Assembly: GCA_030762935.1 (NCBI GenBank)
Contig: CM060890.1
Location: 149,940,129-150,004,128 of the forward strand
Reading direction: 5' to 3'
DNA from: Hymenopus coronatus
Taxonomy: Eukaryota; Arthropoda; Insecta; Mantodea; Hymenopodidae
Length of the DNA: 64,000 bases
Each line of letters starts with the position of its first letter. The stretch's first letter is position 1. The position numbers were made by a program, and so were the translations under genes. Positions 23,427 to 35,990 of the stretch are shown piece after piece. The notes beneath the pieces are model-generated. The model had not been told where the DNA came from and did no database searches. It saw only the letters and a program-made list of their open reading frames with translations.

Positions 23427-26400
23427 TCTAGTGTTTCCCTGCCAGTTGTAGTGCTAGTATGAGTCTGTCTTCACATTTAGCTGCTCTGTGTTGATAGTCT
23501 AACCTGACCCACCTTCCAGCATGCAACACTATATTCTAGTGTTTCCCTGCCAGTTGTAGTGCTAGTATGGGTCTATCTCCATATTTAGCTGCTCTGTGTT
23601 GATAGTCTAACCTGACACACATCCCAGCATGCAACACTATATTCTAGTGTTTCCCAGCCAGTTGCAGTGCGAGTATGAGTCTGTCTACACATTTAGCTGC
23701 TCTGTGTTGATAGTCTAACCTGACACACATCCCAGCATGCAGCACTATATTCTAGTGTTTCCCAGCCAGTTGTAGTGCTAGTATGAGTCTGTCTTCACAT
23801 TTAGCTGCTCTGTGTTGATAGTCTAACCTGACACACATCCCAGCATGCAACACTATATTCTAGTGTTTCCCTGCCAGTAGCAGGGAGAGTGTGAGTCTGT
23901 CTACACATTTAGCTGCTCTGTGTTGATAGTCTAACCTGACACACATCCCAGGATGCAACACTATATTCTAGTGTTTCCTTGCCAGTAGCAGTGCTAGTAT
24001 GAGTCTGTCTACACATTTAGCTGCTATGTGTTGATAGTCTAACCTGACCCACCTTCCAGCATGCAACACTATATTCTAGTGTTTCCCTGCCAGTAGCAGC
24101 GCCAGTATGAGTCTGTCTTCACATTTAGCTGCTCTGTGTTGATAGTCTAACCTGACCCACCTTCCAGCATGCAACACTATATTCTAGTGTTTCCTTGCCA
24201 GTTGTAGTGCGAGTATGAGTCTGTCTACACATTTAGCTGCTCTGTGTTGATAGTCTAACCTGACACACATCCCAGCATGCAACACTATATTCTAGTGTTT
24301 CCTTGCCAGTAGCAGTGCGAGTATGAGTCTGTCTACACATTTAGCTGCTCTATGTTGATTGTCGAACCTGACACACATCCCAGCAAGCAGCACTATATTC
24401 TAGTGTTTCCCTGCCAGTAGCAGTGCTAGTATGAGTCTGTCTACACATTTAGCTGCTCTGTGTTGATAGTCTAACCTGACACACATCCCAGCATGCAACA
24501 CTATATTCTAGTGTTTCCCTGCCAGTAGCAGGGAGAGTGTGAGCCTGACTACACATTTAGCTGCTCTGTGTTGATAGTCTAACCTGACCCACCTTCCAGC
24601 ATGCAACACTATATTCTAGCGTTTCCCTGCCAGTTGTAGTGCTAGTATGAATCTGTCTACACATTTAGCTTGTCTGTGTTGATAGTCTAACCTGACCCAC
24701 CTTCCAGCATGCAACACTATATTCTAGCGTTTCCCTGCCAGTTGTAGTGCTAGTATGAATCTGTCTACACATTTAGCTGCTCTGTGTTGATAGTCTAACC
24801 TGACCCACCTTCCAGCATGCAACACTATATTCTAGCGTTTCCCTGCCAGTTGTAGTGCTAGTATGAATCTGTCTACACATTTAGCTTGTCTGTGTTGATA
24901 GTTTAACCTGACACACATCCCAGCATGCAACACTATATTCTAGTGTTTCCCTGCCAATTATTAGTGATAGTATGAATCTGTCTACACATTTAGCTTGTCT
25001 GTGTTGATAGTCTAACCTGACACACATCCCAGCAAGCAACACTATATTCTAGTGTTTCCTTGCCAGTAGCAGTGCCAGTATGCGTCTGTCTACACATTTA
25101 GCTGCTCTGTGTTGATAGTCTAACCTGACACACATCCCAGCAAGCAACACTATATTCTAGTGTTTCCCAGCCAGTTGTAGTGCGAGTATGAGTCTGTCTA
25201 CACATTTAGCTGCTCTGTGTTGATAGCCTAACCTGACACACATCCCAGCATGCAACACTATATTCTAGTGTTTCCGTGCCAGTAGCAGGGAGAGTGTGAG
25301 TCTGTCTACACATTTAGCTGCTCTGTGTTGATAGTCTAACCTGACACACATTCCAGCATGCAACACTATATTCTAGTGTTTCCGTGCCAGTAGCAGTGCC
25401 AGTATGAGTCTGTCTACACATTTAGCTGCTCTGTGTTGATAGTCTAACCTGACACACATCCCAGCATGCAACACTATATTCTAGTGTTTCCCTGCCAGTT
25501 GTAGTGCGAGTATGAGTCTGTCTACACATTTAGCTGCTCTGTGTTGATAGCCTAACCTGACACACATCCCAGCATGCAACACTATATTCTAGTGTTTCCC
25601 TGCCAGTAGCAGTGCTAGTATGAGTCTGTCTACACATTTAGCTGCTCTGTGTTGATAGTCTAACCTGACACACATCCCAGCATGCAACACTATATTCTAG
25701 TGTTTCCCAGCCAGTAGCAGTGCCAGTATGAGTCTGTCTACACATTTAGCTGCTCTGTGTTGATAGTCTAACCTGACACACATCCCAGCATGCAGCACTA
25801 TATTCTAGTGTTTCCCAGCCAGTTGCAGTGCGAGTATGAGTCTGTCTACACATTTAGCTGCTCTGTGTTGATAGTCTAACCTGACACTCATCCCAGCATG
25901 CAACACTACATTCTAGTGTTTCCTAGCCAGTAGCAGTGCCAGTATGCGTCTGTCTACACATTTAGCTGCTCTGTGTTGATAGTCTAACCTGACACACATC
26001 CCAGCATGCAACACTATATTCTAGTGTTTCCGTGCCAGTAGCAGGGAGAGTGTGAGTCTGTCTACACATTTAGCTGCTCTGTGTTGATAGTCTAACCTGA
26101 CACACATTCCGGCATGCAACACTATATTCTAGTGTTTCCGTGCCAGTAGCAGTGCCAGTATGAGTCTGTCTACACATTTAGCTGCTCTGTGTTGATAGTC
26201 TAACCTGACACACATCCCAGCATGCAACACTATATTCTAGTGTTTCCCTGCCAGTTGTAGTGCGAGTATGAGTCTGTCTACACATTTAGCTCCTCTGTGT
26301 TGATAGTCTAACCTGACACACATCCCAGCATGCAACACTATATTCTAGTGTTTCCTAGCCAGTAGCAGTGCCAGTATGAGTCTGTCTACACATTTAGCTG

Positions 26401-29400
26401 CTCTGTGTTGATAGTCTAACCTGACACACATCCCAGCATGCAACACTATATTCTAGTGTTTCCCTGCCAGTAGCAGGGAGAGTGTGAGTCTGTCTACACA
26501 TTTAGCTGCTCTGTGTTGATAGCCTAACCTGACACACATCCCAGCATGCAACACTATATTCTAGTGTTTCCGTGCCAGTAGCAGTGCCAGTATGAGTCTG
26601 TCTACACATTTAGCTGCTCTGTGTTGATAGTCTAACCTGACACACATCCCAGCATGCAACACTATATTCTAGTGTTTCCCTGCCAGTAGCAGGGAGAGTG
26701 TGAGTCTGACTACACATTTAGCTGCTCTGTGTTGATAGTCTAACCTGACACACATCCCAGCATGCAGCACTATATTCTAGTGTTTCCCAGCCAGTTGTAG
26801 TGCTAGTATGAGTCTGTCTTCACATTTAGCTGCTCTGTGTTGATAGTCTAACCTGACACACATCCCAGCATGCAACACTATATTCTAGTGTTTCCCTGCC
26901 AGTAGCAGGGAGAGTGTGAGTCTGTCTACACATTTAGCTGCTCTGTGTTGATAGTCTAACCTGACACACATCCCAGCATGCAACACTATATTCTAGTGTT
27001 TCCCAGCCAGTTGCAGTGCGAGTGTGAGTCTGTCTTCACATTTAGCTGCTCTGTGTTGATAGTCTAACCTGACCCACCTTCCAGCATGCAATACTATATT
27101 CTAGCGTTTCCCTGCCAGTTGTAGTGCTAGTATGAATCTGTCTACACATTTAGCTGCTCTGTGTTGATAGTCTAACCTGACACACATCCCAGCATGCAAC
27201 ACTATATTCTAGTGTTTCCCAGCCAGTAGCAGTGCCAGTATGAGTCTGTCTACACATTTAGCTGCTCTGTGTTGATAGTCTAACCTGACACACATCCCAG
27301 CATGCAACACTATATTCTAGTGTTTCCCAGCCAGTTGCAGTGCGAGTGTGAGTCTGTCTACACATTTAGCTGCTCTGTGTTGATAGTCTAACCTGACACT
27401 CATCCCAGCAAGCAACACTATATTCTAGTGTTTCCTTGCCAGTAGCAGTGCGAGTATGAGTCTGTCTACACATTTAGCTGCTCTGTGTTGATAGTCTAAC
27501 CTGACACACATCCCAGCATGCAACACTATATTCTAGTGTTTCCCAGCCAGTTGCAGTGCGAGTGTGAGTCTGTCTACACATTTAGCTGCTCTGTGTTGAT
27601 AGTCTAACCTGACACTCATCCCAGCAAGCAACACTATATTCTAGTGTTTCCCAGCCAGTAGCAGTGCGAGTATGAGTCTGTCTACACATTTAGCTGCTCT
27701 GTGTTGATAGTCTAACCTGACACACATCCCAGCAAGCAACACTATAGTCTAGTGTTTCCCAGCCAGTTGCAGTGCGAGTGTGAGTCTGTCTACACATTTA
27801 GCTGCTCTGTGTTGATAGTCTAACCTGACACACATCCCAGCATGCAGCACTATATTCTAGTGTTTCCCAGCCAGTTGCAGTGCGAGTGTGAGTCTGTCTA
27901 CACATTTAGCTGCTCTGTGTTGATAGTCTAACCTGACACACATCCCAGCAAGCAACACTATAGTCTAGTGTTTCCCAGCCAGTAGCAGTGCGAGTATGAG
28001 TCTGTCTACACATTTAGCTGCTCTGTGTTGATAGTCTAACCTGACACACATCCCAGCAAGCAACACTATATTCTAGTGTTTCCGTGCCAGTAGCAGTGCC
28101 AGTATGAGTCTGTCTACACATTTAGCTGCTCTGTGTTGATAGTCTAACCTGACACACATCCCAGCATGCAGCACTATATTCTAGTGTTTCCCTGCCAGTA
28201 GCAGGGAGAGTGTGAGTCTGTCTACACATTTAGCTGCTCTGTGTTGATAGTCTAACCTGACACACATGGCAGCATGCAACACTATATTCTTGTGTTTCAT
28301 AGCCAGTAGCAGCGCCAGTATGCGTCTGTCTACACATTTAGCTGCTCTGTGTTGATAGTGTAACCTGACACACCTCCTAGCATGCAACACTATATTCTAG
28401 TGTTTCCCTGCCAGTTGCAGTGCGAGTGTGAGTCTGTCTACACATTTAGCTGCTCTGTGTTGATAGTGTAACCTGACACACCTCCTAGCATGCAACACTA
28501 TATTCTAGTGTATCCGTGCCAGTAGCAGTGCCAGTATGCGTCTGTCTACACATTTAGCTGCTCTGTGTTGATAGTCTAACCTGACACTCATCCCAGCATG
28601 CAACACTACATTCTAGTGTTTCCTAGCCAGTAGCAGTGCCAGTATGCGTCTGTCTACACATTTAGCTGCTCTGTGTTGATAGTCTAACCTGACACACCTC
28701 CCAGCATGCAGCACTATATTCTAGTGTTTCCCAGCCAGTAGCAGTGCCAGTATGAGTCTGTCTACACATTTAGCTGCTCTGTGTTGATAGTCTAACCTGA
28801 CACACATCCCAGCATGCAACACTATATTCTAGTGTTTCCCAGCCAGTAGCAGTGCCAGTATGAGTCTGTCTACACATTTAGCTGCTCTGTGTTGATAGTC
28901 TAACCTGACACACATCCCAGCATGCAACACTATATTCTAGTGTTTCCTAGCCAGTAGCAGCGCCAGTATGCGTCTGTCCACACATTTAGCTGCTCTGTGT
29001 TGATAGTCTAACCTGACACACCTCCCAGCATGCAGCACTATATTCTAGTGTTTCCCTGCCAGTTGCAGTGCGAGTGTGAGTCTGACTACACATTTAGCTG
29101 CTCTATGTTGATTGTCGAACCTGACACACATCCCAGCATGCAACACTATATTCTAGTGTTTCCTAGCCAGTAGCAGTGCCAGTATGAGTCTGTCTACACA
29201 TTTAGCTGCTCTGTGTTGATAGTCTAACCTGACACACATCCCAGCATGCAACACTATATTCTAGTGTTTCCGTGCCAGTAGCAGTGCCAGTATGAGTCTG
29301 TCTACACATTTAGCTGCTCTGTGTTGATAGTCTAACCTGACACACATCCCAGCATGCAACACTATATTCTAGTGTTTCCCTGCCAGTAGCAGGGAGAGTG

Positions 29401-29907
29401 TGAGTCTGTCTACACATTTAGCTGCTCTGTGTTGATAGCCTAACCTGACACACATCCCAGCATGCAACACTATATTCTAGTGTTTCCCTGCCAGTAGCAG
29501 TGCTAGTATGAGTCTGTCTACACATTTAGCTGCTCTGTGTTGATAGTCTAACCTGACACACATCCCAGCATGCAACACTATATTCTAGTGTTTCCCTGCC
29601 AGTAGCAGGGAGAGTGTGAGTCTGTCTACACATTTAGCTGCTCTGTGTTGATAGTCTAACCTGACACACATCCCAGCATGCAACACTATATTCTAGTGTT
29701 TCCCTGCCAGTAGCAGTGCTAGTATGAGTCTGTCTACACATTTAGCTGCTCTGTGTTGATAGTCTAACCTGACACACATCCCAGCATGCAACACTATATT
29801 CTAGTGTTTCCCTGCCAGTAGCAGGGAGAGTGTGAGTCTGTCTACACATTTAGCTGCTCTGTGTTGATAGTCTAACCTGACACACATCCCAGCATGCAGA
29901 ACTGCAT
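23427..29907. repeat. 108-bp satellite array, about 60 units
   Basis: Units start TCTAGTGTTTCC and carry the fixed parts CACATTTAGCTGCTCTGTGT, TGATAGTCTAACCTGACAC and AGCATGCAACACTATAT. The length is strictly 108 bp: first starts 23,427 and 23,535, last 29,800. Variation clusters in one window of about 25 bp (TTGTAGTGCTAGTATG, AGCAGTGCCAGTATG, AGCAGGGAGAGTGTG, TTGCAGTGCGAGTGTG), giving unit types usable for higher-order mapping. Both edges are sharp. Open frames on the minus strand (28,181-28,390 and others) repeat every 36 codons and are not genes. Confidence 0.97.
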
Positions 29908-30589
29908 TCTATTATTGCTCCAACTACTTCTGCTACTCCCCTTTGGTGCGTTTTAAAGAGCTGATGAGAACACGAACTGGTGGATCGGGGGACGGAATTC
30001 GCCTGCGGACTTTGCGGCTCTGGAGAGATACTAGCTCCTGCTGTAGCTCTACTGTGTACCACAGTGGTTGAGTTTTACATCAATCAGAATTAGATAACTG
30101 TTTATATGTTATGTTTACTTGAACTCTTCTATCTGAACTGATAACAAACTATTTTTACAAAAGGCAAATTTATCAACATCATGCTAATCAACATATACAT
30201 TACCAGAATTGGCTTATTTCCCTTTAAGTAACAGGAAAGTGATAGTCAAATCTTAGGACTTACAAGCGGATGTTTAGGGGCCAGAATTCATTCGGGGAAC
30301 CAATGGCACGAAACAACAGAATGGAGAACCTGGCCCTGAGCCTGACATGAGTGTGAGGAAGTGGATGATATGTAGGACTGACGCTCCCCTAGGACTTACA
30401 AGGGTATGTCTAGAGGTCAGAGGTCTGTCGGGGAGTCAACGGCACCCGTAGCCAGGCATGTGCCTGTGTAAGTGGATGAAATGATATGTAAGGGAAGTGG
30501 ATGATAGGAACGTTGATGGAGCAATTGGTGGGCCGATTTAATGCTTCTATTCATATAGGTGCTCCGTATGATATAAGGGTAGTATAGCT
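29908..30589. other. Unassigned spacer with one degenerate direct repeat
   Basis: No gene is recognised. Two degenerate copies of a unit of about 137 bp start TAGGACTTACAAG at 30,253 and 30,390 and share GGTCAGA/GGCCAGA, TCGGGGA and AAGTGGATGA. The minus frame at 29,850-30,062 runs from the last 108-bp unit into this spacer, has a biased S/P/Q composition and no domain that I recognise, so I do not call it. Confidence 0.5.
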
Positions 30590-30592
30590 CCT

Positions 30593-30847
30593 TTGTATAT
30601 GACTTTTAGTACATCACGGTTCAGACCCCAGTACAATAAAATGACAGTACAAAGATTAATAAACATAAACATGGCAAAGGCATTCCGCACTGAATCTCAT
30701 GAAGCACTTTGTATCCTCATAAAAACTACTCCAATTTTAAAAGAGATTGCGAAAACAGCAAAGTGGTTTGGATTCAGAAAGGAACAGGGATCTACAATAG
30801 ACAGAGCACTGCCTTACACAAAATGTTCCCGTCGTCAATATGACTGA
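30593..30847 (+). pseudogene. RT-RNase H linker fragment of the plus-strand LINE
   Basis: The 84-residue frame contains QRLININMAKAFRTESHEAL followed by CILIKTTPI. This is the characteristic linker between RT and RNase H in many arthropod non-LTR elements (family pattern N.K.AKA.RT.S.EAL..L.G..PI). It is the first recognisable part of the element, since no RT catalytic motif is present upstream. The frame differs from the RNase H frame that follows, so a frameshift lies near 30,840. Confidence 0.7.
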
Positions 30848-31331
30848 TAAACAAGACAATACCGATGGAAGTAAAAGAGACTCCGGCGTTCGATCTGGAG
30901 TAGCCATGAAAAATGACTTCTGTCACCAAATGCAATTCAAACTCCATAATAGGTGTTCAAACAACCAGGCCGAGCAGGTAGCTATTTTGAAAGCACTAGA
31001 AAAAATAAAATCACTCGAAAATCAGCACGTCAGGCAAAAAATGGCTGTAATCTACACCGATAGCAGGATGACTCTAATTTCACTGAAGAACATCAGCAGC
31101 CATACACATTTCATAGAATCATTCAGACAACAGATCAGGAAACTGCAGAACAAAAACTGGATTATCTATTTCTCTCGGGTGAAAGCTCATGCAGGAAACT
31201 TCGGCAACGAACTTGCAGACAAACTGGCAAAAGCAGCAGCAGCGAGGAACAGAGAGATGCAAATGTGCTACAAGAGAATACCTGAAAGTGAACTCCTAAG
31301 ATACCTTCAAGAAAAAAGAGTAGTGAAGTAG
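30840..31331 (+). pseudogene. Retrotransposon RNase H domain (plus-strand LINE)
   Basis: RNase HI would remove RNA from the RNA/DNA hybrid during retrotransposition. The catalytic positions are visible in order: NTDGSK (first Asp), NNQAEQVAIL (Glu), YTDSR (second Asp) and VKAHAGNFGNELADKLAK (His and last Asp), over about 140 residues, a normal length for the domain. The domain itself is intact, but it has lost its upstream polymerase. The frame ends at a TAG at 31,329-31,331. The same frame continues downstream through further stops with homologous-looking sequence, so this stop is a mutation and not the natural end. Confidence 0.85.
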
Positions 31332-31637
31332 GAATGTATAAGACAGACTTAAAATAACATACCGTTAACGGGAAAAGGAACACCTTTATTAACAGGTCAT
31401 GGTAGATTAAGATGCTATTTCTAACGTTTTAAAATAACGGACACCCTAACTTGCCTCTGCGGGGATGGAAGCAAAACAGTAGACAATTTGATTTACGACT
31501 ATAAAAAACTAGAAAAAGAAAGAACTAAATTAAGAAATATTATTATAAAAACAGGTGCGCATTGGTCGAATTTAAAAAGAGAACTGCTAGAGAATCACAA
31601 AAACCAATCTCTCAAATTTGCACAAACCGTAAATTAA
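31332..31637 (+). pseudogene. C-terminal Cys-rich tail of the plus-strand LINE ORF2
   Basis: In the same frame as RNase H, after stops at 31,329 and 31,350, the sequence reads TGHGRLRCYF, a stop (31,422-31,424), then TLTCLCGDGSKTVDNLIYDY and a basic stretch ending at TAA 31,635-31,637. C.CG.....TVD.L.Y.C is the usual zinc-binding end of arthropod RNase H-bearing LINE ORF2 proteins. The last expected Cys is Tyr here. Three in-frame stops in about 300 bp show an old, inactive copy. Confidence 0.7.
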
Positions 31638-31857
31638 GAATAATCATAAAATTATGGTAATAGTGCGAGGAGAAGAAACAAATAATCAGTGCTATTCAAG
31701 CTAAGGGAAATATCCCAAAAATCTCAAAAGAAACCATCGTCAATTTCATATAATATATTATTAAATCTGTAATGTTAAAACTGTATATATAAGTAACATA
31801 TGCATGTAGTATTACTACTTATTGAAAAGGAGCATGCAGCTAAATAAATTAAAAAAA

Positions 31858-34575
31858 GACACACACCCACACAGACAAACACACAAATACATACACACAG
31901 ACACACACATACACACATTAAGAGACACAGACACAGACATACACTGACAGACACAAACACACAGACACACACACACTGACAGACACATACCCACACAGAC
32001 AGACACACACTTACACACATACATACACACACAGACATACACTGACAGACACACACACATACTCACAAACACACACATACACACACATACACACAGACAC
32101 ATACACACACCTACAGACATACCCACAGACACACGCACACACTGACAGACACTTACACACACTGACACACACGCATACACTGACACAAACCCACAGACAC
32201 ACACATACACACACCGACACAGACACACACGCAAACACTGGCAGACACACACAGACGCATACACACTCTGACAGACACACCCACAGACACACACATATAC
32301 ATACAGACACACATACACACATTGAGAGACACACCCACAGACACATACACACAGACATACACTGACACACACTGACAGACATACCCACAGACACATACAC
32401 AGACATACACTGACACACACATACGCACACTGACAGACACACCCTCAGTCACATATACACAGACATACACTGACATACCCACACTGACATACACACCCTC
32501 AGACGCACACACATACACACACAGACACACACGAACACATACACACACAGACACACACACACTGACAGACACACACACTGACAGACACACACACTGACAG
32601 ACACACACACTGACAGACACACACACTGACAGACACACCCACAGACACATACACACAGACATACACTGATACACACATACACACACGCTCACAGACACAC
32701 ACATACACACATTGACAAACACACACAGACACACTGACAGACATACACACATACACACAGACACACACATACACACACTGACTGACACACACACAAACAT
32801 ACACATGCTGACAGATACAGCCACAGATACAGAATTACACACCTATACACACAGACACACACATCCACAGACTCACACACACCCACAGACACGCAGACAT
32901 ATATACACACACGCACACAGACACATACACACATACACACACTGAGAGACACGCCCACAGACATACACACAGACACACACATACACAGTGACAGACAGAT
33001 TGACACACACTGATAGACACCCACATACACACAGACACACATACACACAGACACACACACACCCACACTGACAGACATCGCATACATACACACAGACTCA
33101 CAGTGACAGACATCGCACACACACATACACACAGTGACAGACATCGCACACATACACACACAGACAAACAGTGACAGACATCGCACACATACACTCACAG
33201 ACACACAGTGACAGACATCGCACACATACACACAGACACACAGTGACAGACACGCACACACACATACACACAGACACACAGTGACAGACATCGCACACAT
33301 ACACACACAGTCAAACAGTGACAGACACGCACACACATACACACACAGACACACAGTGACAGACACGCACACATACACACACAGTCAAACAGTGACAGAC
33401 ACGCACACATACACACACAGTGAATGACATCACACACATACACACACAGACACACAGTGACAGACACGCACACACATACACATACAGACACACAGTGACA
33501 GACACGCACACACATACACACACACAGACACACAGTGACAGACACGCACACATACACACACAGACAGTGACAGACACGCACTCATACACACACAGACACA
33601 CAGTGACATACTCGCACAGACATACACGCAAAGACACACACATATACACACAATGACAGACATCGCACACATACACACAGACACACAGTGACAGACACGC
33701 ACACACATACACACAGACACACACATACACACAAACACACACAGTGACAGACATCGCACACATACACACACAGACACACAGTGACAGACACGCATACACA
33801 TACACACACAGACACACACATACACACATACACACAGTGACAGACACGCACACATACACACACAAACAAACAGTGACAGACACGCACACATACACACACA
33901 GACAAACAGTGACAGACACGCACACACATACACACATACACACACAGTGACAGACACTCACACATACACACATACACACACAGTGACAGACACGCACACA
34001 TACACACACAGACAAACAGTGACAGACACGCACACACATACACACAGACACACAGTGACAGACACGCACACATACATACACAGACAAACGGTGACAGACA
34101 TGCACACACATACAAACAGACACACACAGACAAACAGTGACGGACACGCACACATACACACACATACACACACAGACAAACAGTGACAGTCACGCACACA
34201 CATACACACATATACACAGACACACAGTGACAGACACGCACACATACACACACAGACAACAGTGACAGACACGCACACATATACACACAGACACACAGTG
34301 ACAGACACGCACACATACACACACATACACACACATACACTCACAGACACACAGTGACAGACACGCACACATACACACACAGACACACAGTGACAGACAT
34401 CGCACACATACACACACAGACACACAGTGACAGACACGCACACATACACACACACATACTGACACATTCAGACACACACAGACACACACAAACACACATA
34501 CACACATACACACGGAGACACAGACACACAGACTGACACATTCAGACACACATACACACAGACACACACACACAG
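31858..34575. repeat. AC-rich tandem array (2.7 kb) in the core tract of an E copy
   Basis: The + strand is nearly free of T and G apart from GAC and TAC units. From 31,858 to about 33,060 the units resemble CACTGACAGACACAC and CCACAGACACATACACACAG. From about 33,060 to 34,460 a clearer unit of about 36 bp appears, with the core CAGTGACAGACACGCACAC or ...GACATCGCACACATAC. The left edge meets the A-tail of the LINE; the right edge passes into the right half of element E. The many long minus-strand frames rich in C, V and S are composition artefacts. Confidence 0.93.
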
Positions 34576-34720
34576 TTGGGCATGTTTTTAAAACGTCTTT
34601 TTTGTATTCAGGGGGCCAAAAACATTTATTTCCTGTGCAATGTCGGTATTGAATTTTTGGATGGAATACAATGTCTGCTCTATCGCTATGTACATGGCAC
34701 ATACGTGCTAGAGAAAGCAA
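34576..34720 (+). repeat. Element E, right half (copy 4)
   Basis: After the AC array the E right-half modules follow in order: TTTTTTGTATTCAGGGGGCC, AACATTTATTTCCTGTGC, GTCGGTATTGAATTTTTGG, and the terminal part CGCTATGTACATGGCAC with GCTAGAGAAAG. The left half of this copy is not found; the LINE lies where it would be. Confidence 0.8.
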
Positions 34721-35225
34721 ATAGTGAATATTTCCTTGAAGCTTAGAATTCATATCATTTATTATGAAGAAAATAATTGTTATATTTTGACAAGTTTTGT
34801 TTAAATTTCAGATTAAATATGATGTTCGTGTTATTATGAGACCGTAGCACCATCTGGTGGAGCATGACACAATTAAGCAAGAAGAGCAATACACATCCTG
34901 AATCCTGCACTTACGTGCTAATTTTTTTTTTTTCTTCGCTTGTTATGAACCAAATCAGGAATGTTCTCAACAACCCAAGTGACCTAATACAGAAAGAATC
35001 CACCCAAAGCCGATAAAAAACACGTATAATGGCGAGCACATTCCCTGGTCATAAAGTATGCACGTACTCTGTGTTTTTCTAGTCATAAGTGTATGCAATT
35101 TCGATCATTCTTTGTAATTGAAATCTAAATATATCATAGGCCCGATATGCAACCTGGTCAGATACAAAACATGGGATTACTGTAACTTGAAGACGTTCGT
35201 CGGCAGGAGAAATCTGACGTGCTCC
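34721..35225. other. Spacer without recognised features
   Basis: AT-rich sequence between two E copies, with a T tract (34,921-34,934) and an ACCATCTGGTGG near-palindrome at about 34,850. No coding frame is supported. Confidence 0.5.
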
Positions 35226-35990
35226 TTTCACATGACTTTCTCTGCACATCTGTAACAAATTATTATTAATATTCTTCTGCTTTTCATACTAATTGAGATA
35301 AACACAGACAGTGTTTACTTACTTCCTTGTAAGTAGAAGGGAAATAAGGGAATACACTAGGATAAAGTGACAGTAAAATGTGGTTACTATGAGATTGAAA
35401 TCCATTTCTTTGCGTGTCCAAGAGTTGACAAGTTCCTGTATGAGAAAACTCTTAAATATTTTAAAACTGAAACCAATATCAAGGAATATCTCGAAAACTG
35501 TAAACTTAATATGACATAAGTTGTGTGTTTTAACGAGCTGTACACTTTTTGTCTATCTGTTAGGGTTTACTAGTTATACACTTTAAAAAAAAATAATTTA
35601 GAATAAAGACAATTCAATATATACATTTTTTGTTACGTAAATATCTTACACACATGTGTGATATAAATCAAAATCGTTAGAGCCATTTCGAGAAAATCAA
35701 TATTTTCGAATTTTTTTCCATGTAAAAAGTAGTTGCGTTTGGGGGATTTTGTTGAAAATCTTCGTGTCGCATCCTTGGAAGATACTGAACTTAAATATCA
35801 AGTTTGGTATTTAATGGACTTTTCGTTTTTGAGCTGTGCTGCCCACAAAAATACACAAGGAGACGTTTTCCTAAAAAGGCTTTTTCGGACTCCAAAACAC
35901 GTATTTCCGGCGAAAACTCAACCTCGAATTTTTGGATGGAATAAAATACGTTCTCTAGCCACTATGTACATATGGGTTAGAGGAAGTAAA
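35226..35990 (+). repeat. Element E, copy 5
   Basis: Full-length arrangement from TTCACATGACTTTCTCTGCA to GGTTAGAGGAAGTAAAA. It shows GAGATAAACACAGACAG, CTTCCTTGTAAGTAGAAGG, ATCTCGAAAAC, AAAATCGTTAGAGCC, GTGTCGCATCCTTGG and TGGTATTTAATGGACTTTTC. The satellite-ancestor segment is deleted (about 35,604), and the core tract is degenerate and only about 15 bp (about 35,850). Frames at 35,733-36,029 and 35,918-36,133 are chance. Confidence 0.8.

Larger units (their letters stand above)
30590..31857 (+). mobile_element. 5'-truncated non-LTR retrotransposon (RNase H-bearing, R1/I/Jockey-like)
   Basis: This is the 3' part of a LINE: the end of the RT region, an RNase H domain, a C-terminal Cys-rich region, a 3' untranslated part of about 210 bp (about 31,638-31,850) and an A-rich tail (AAATAAATTAAAAAAA, ending 31,857). 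Everything upstream of the RT-RNase H linker (ORF1, endonuclease, most of the RT) is missing, which is usual for incomplete target-primed reverse transcription. Frameshifts and stops make it inactive. The tail joins an AC-rich array directly. Confidence 0.8.

Noticed and set aside
23427..29907. CRISPR-like array of regular repeats
   Set aside because: The 108-bp units are contiguous, without unique spacers, and the context is eukaryotic. The 74-bp array was rejected for the same reason.
29850..30062. Minus-strand 70-codon frame at the satellite edge
   Set aside because: Half of it is satellite; the rest has biased composition and no recognised domain.
31775..34753. Long minus-strand frames rich in C, V and S, and plus frames rich in T and H
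   Set aside because: Composition artefacts of the AC array; several frames are open together.
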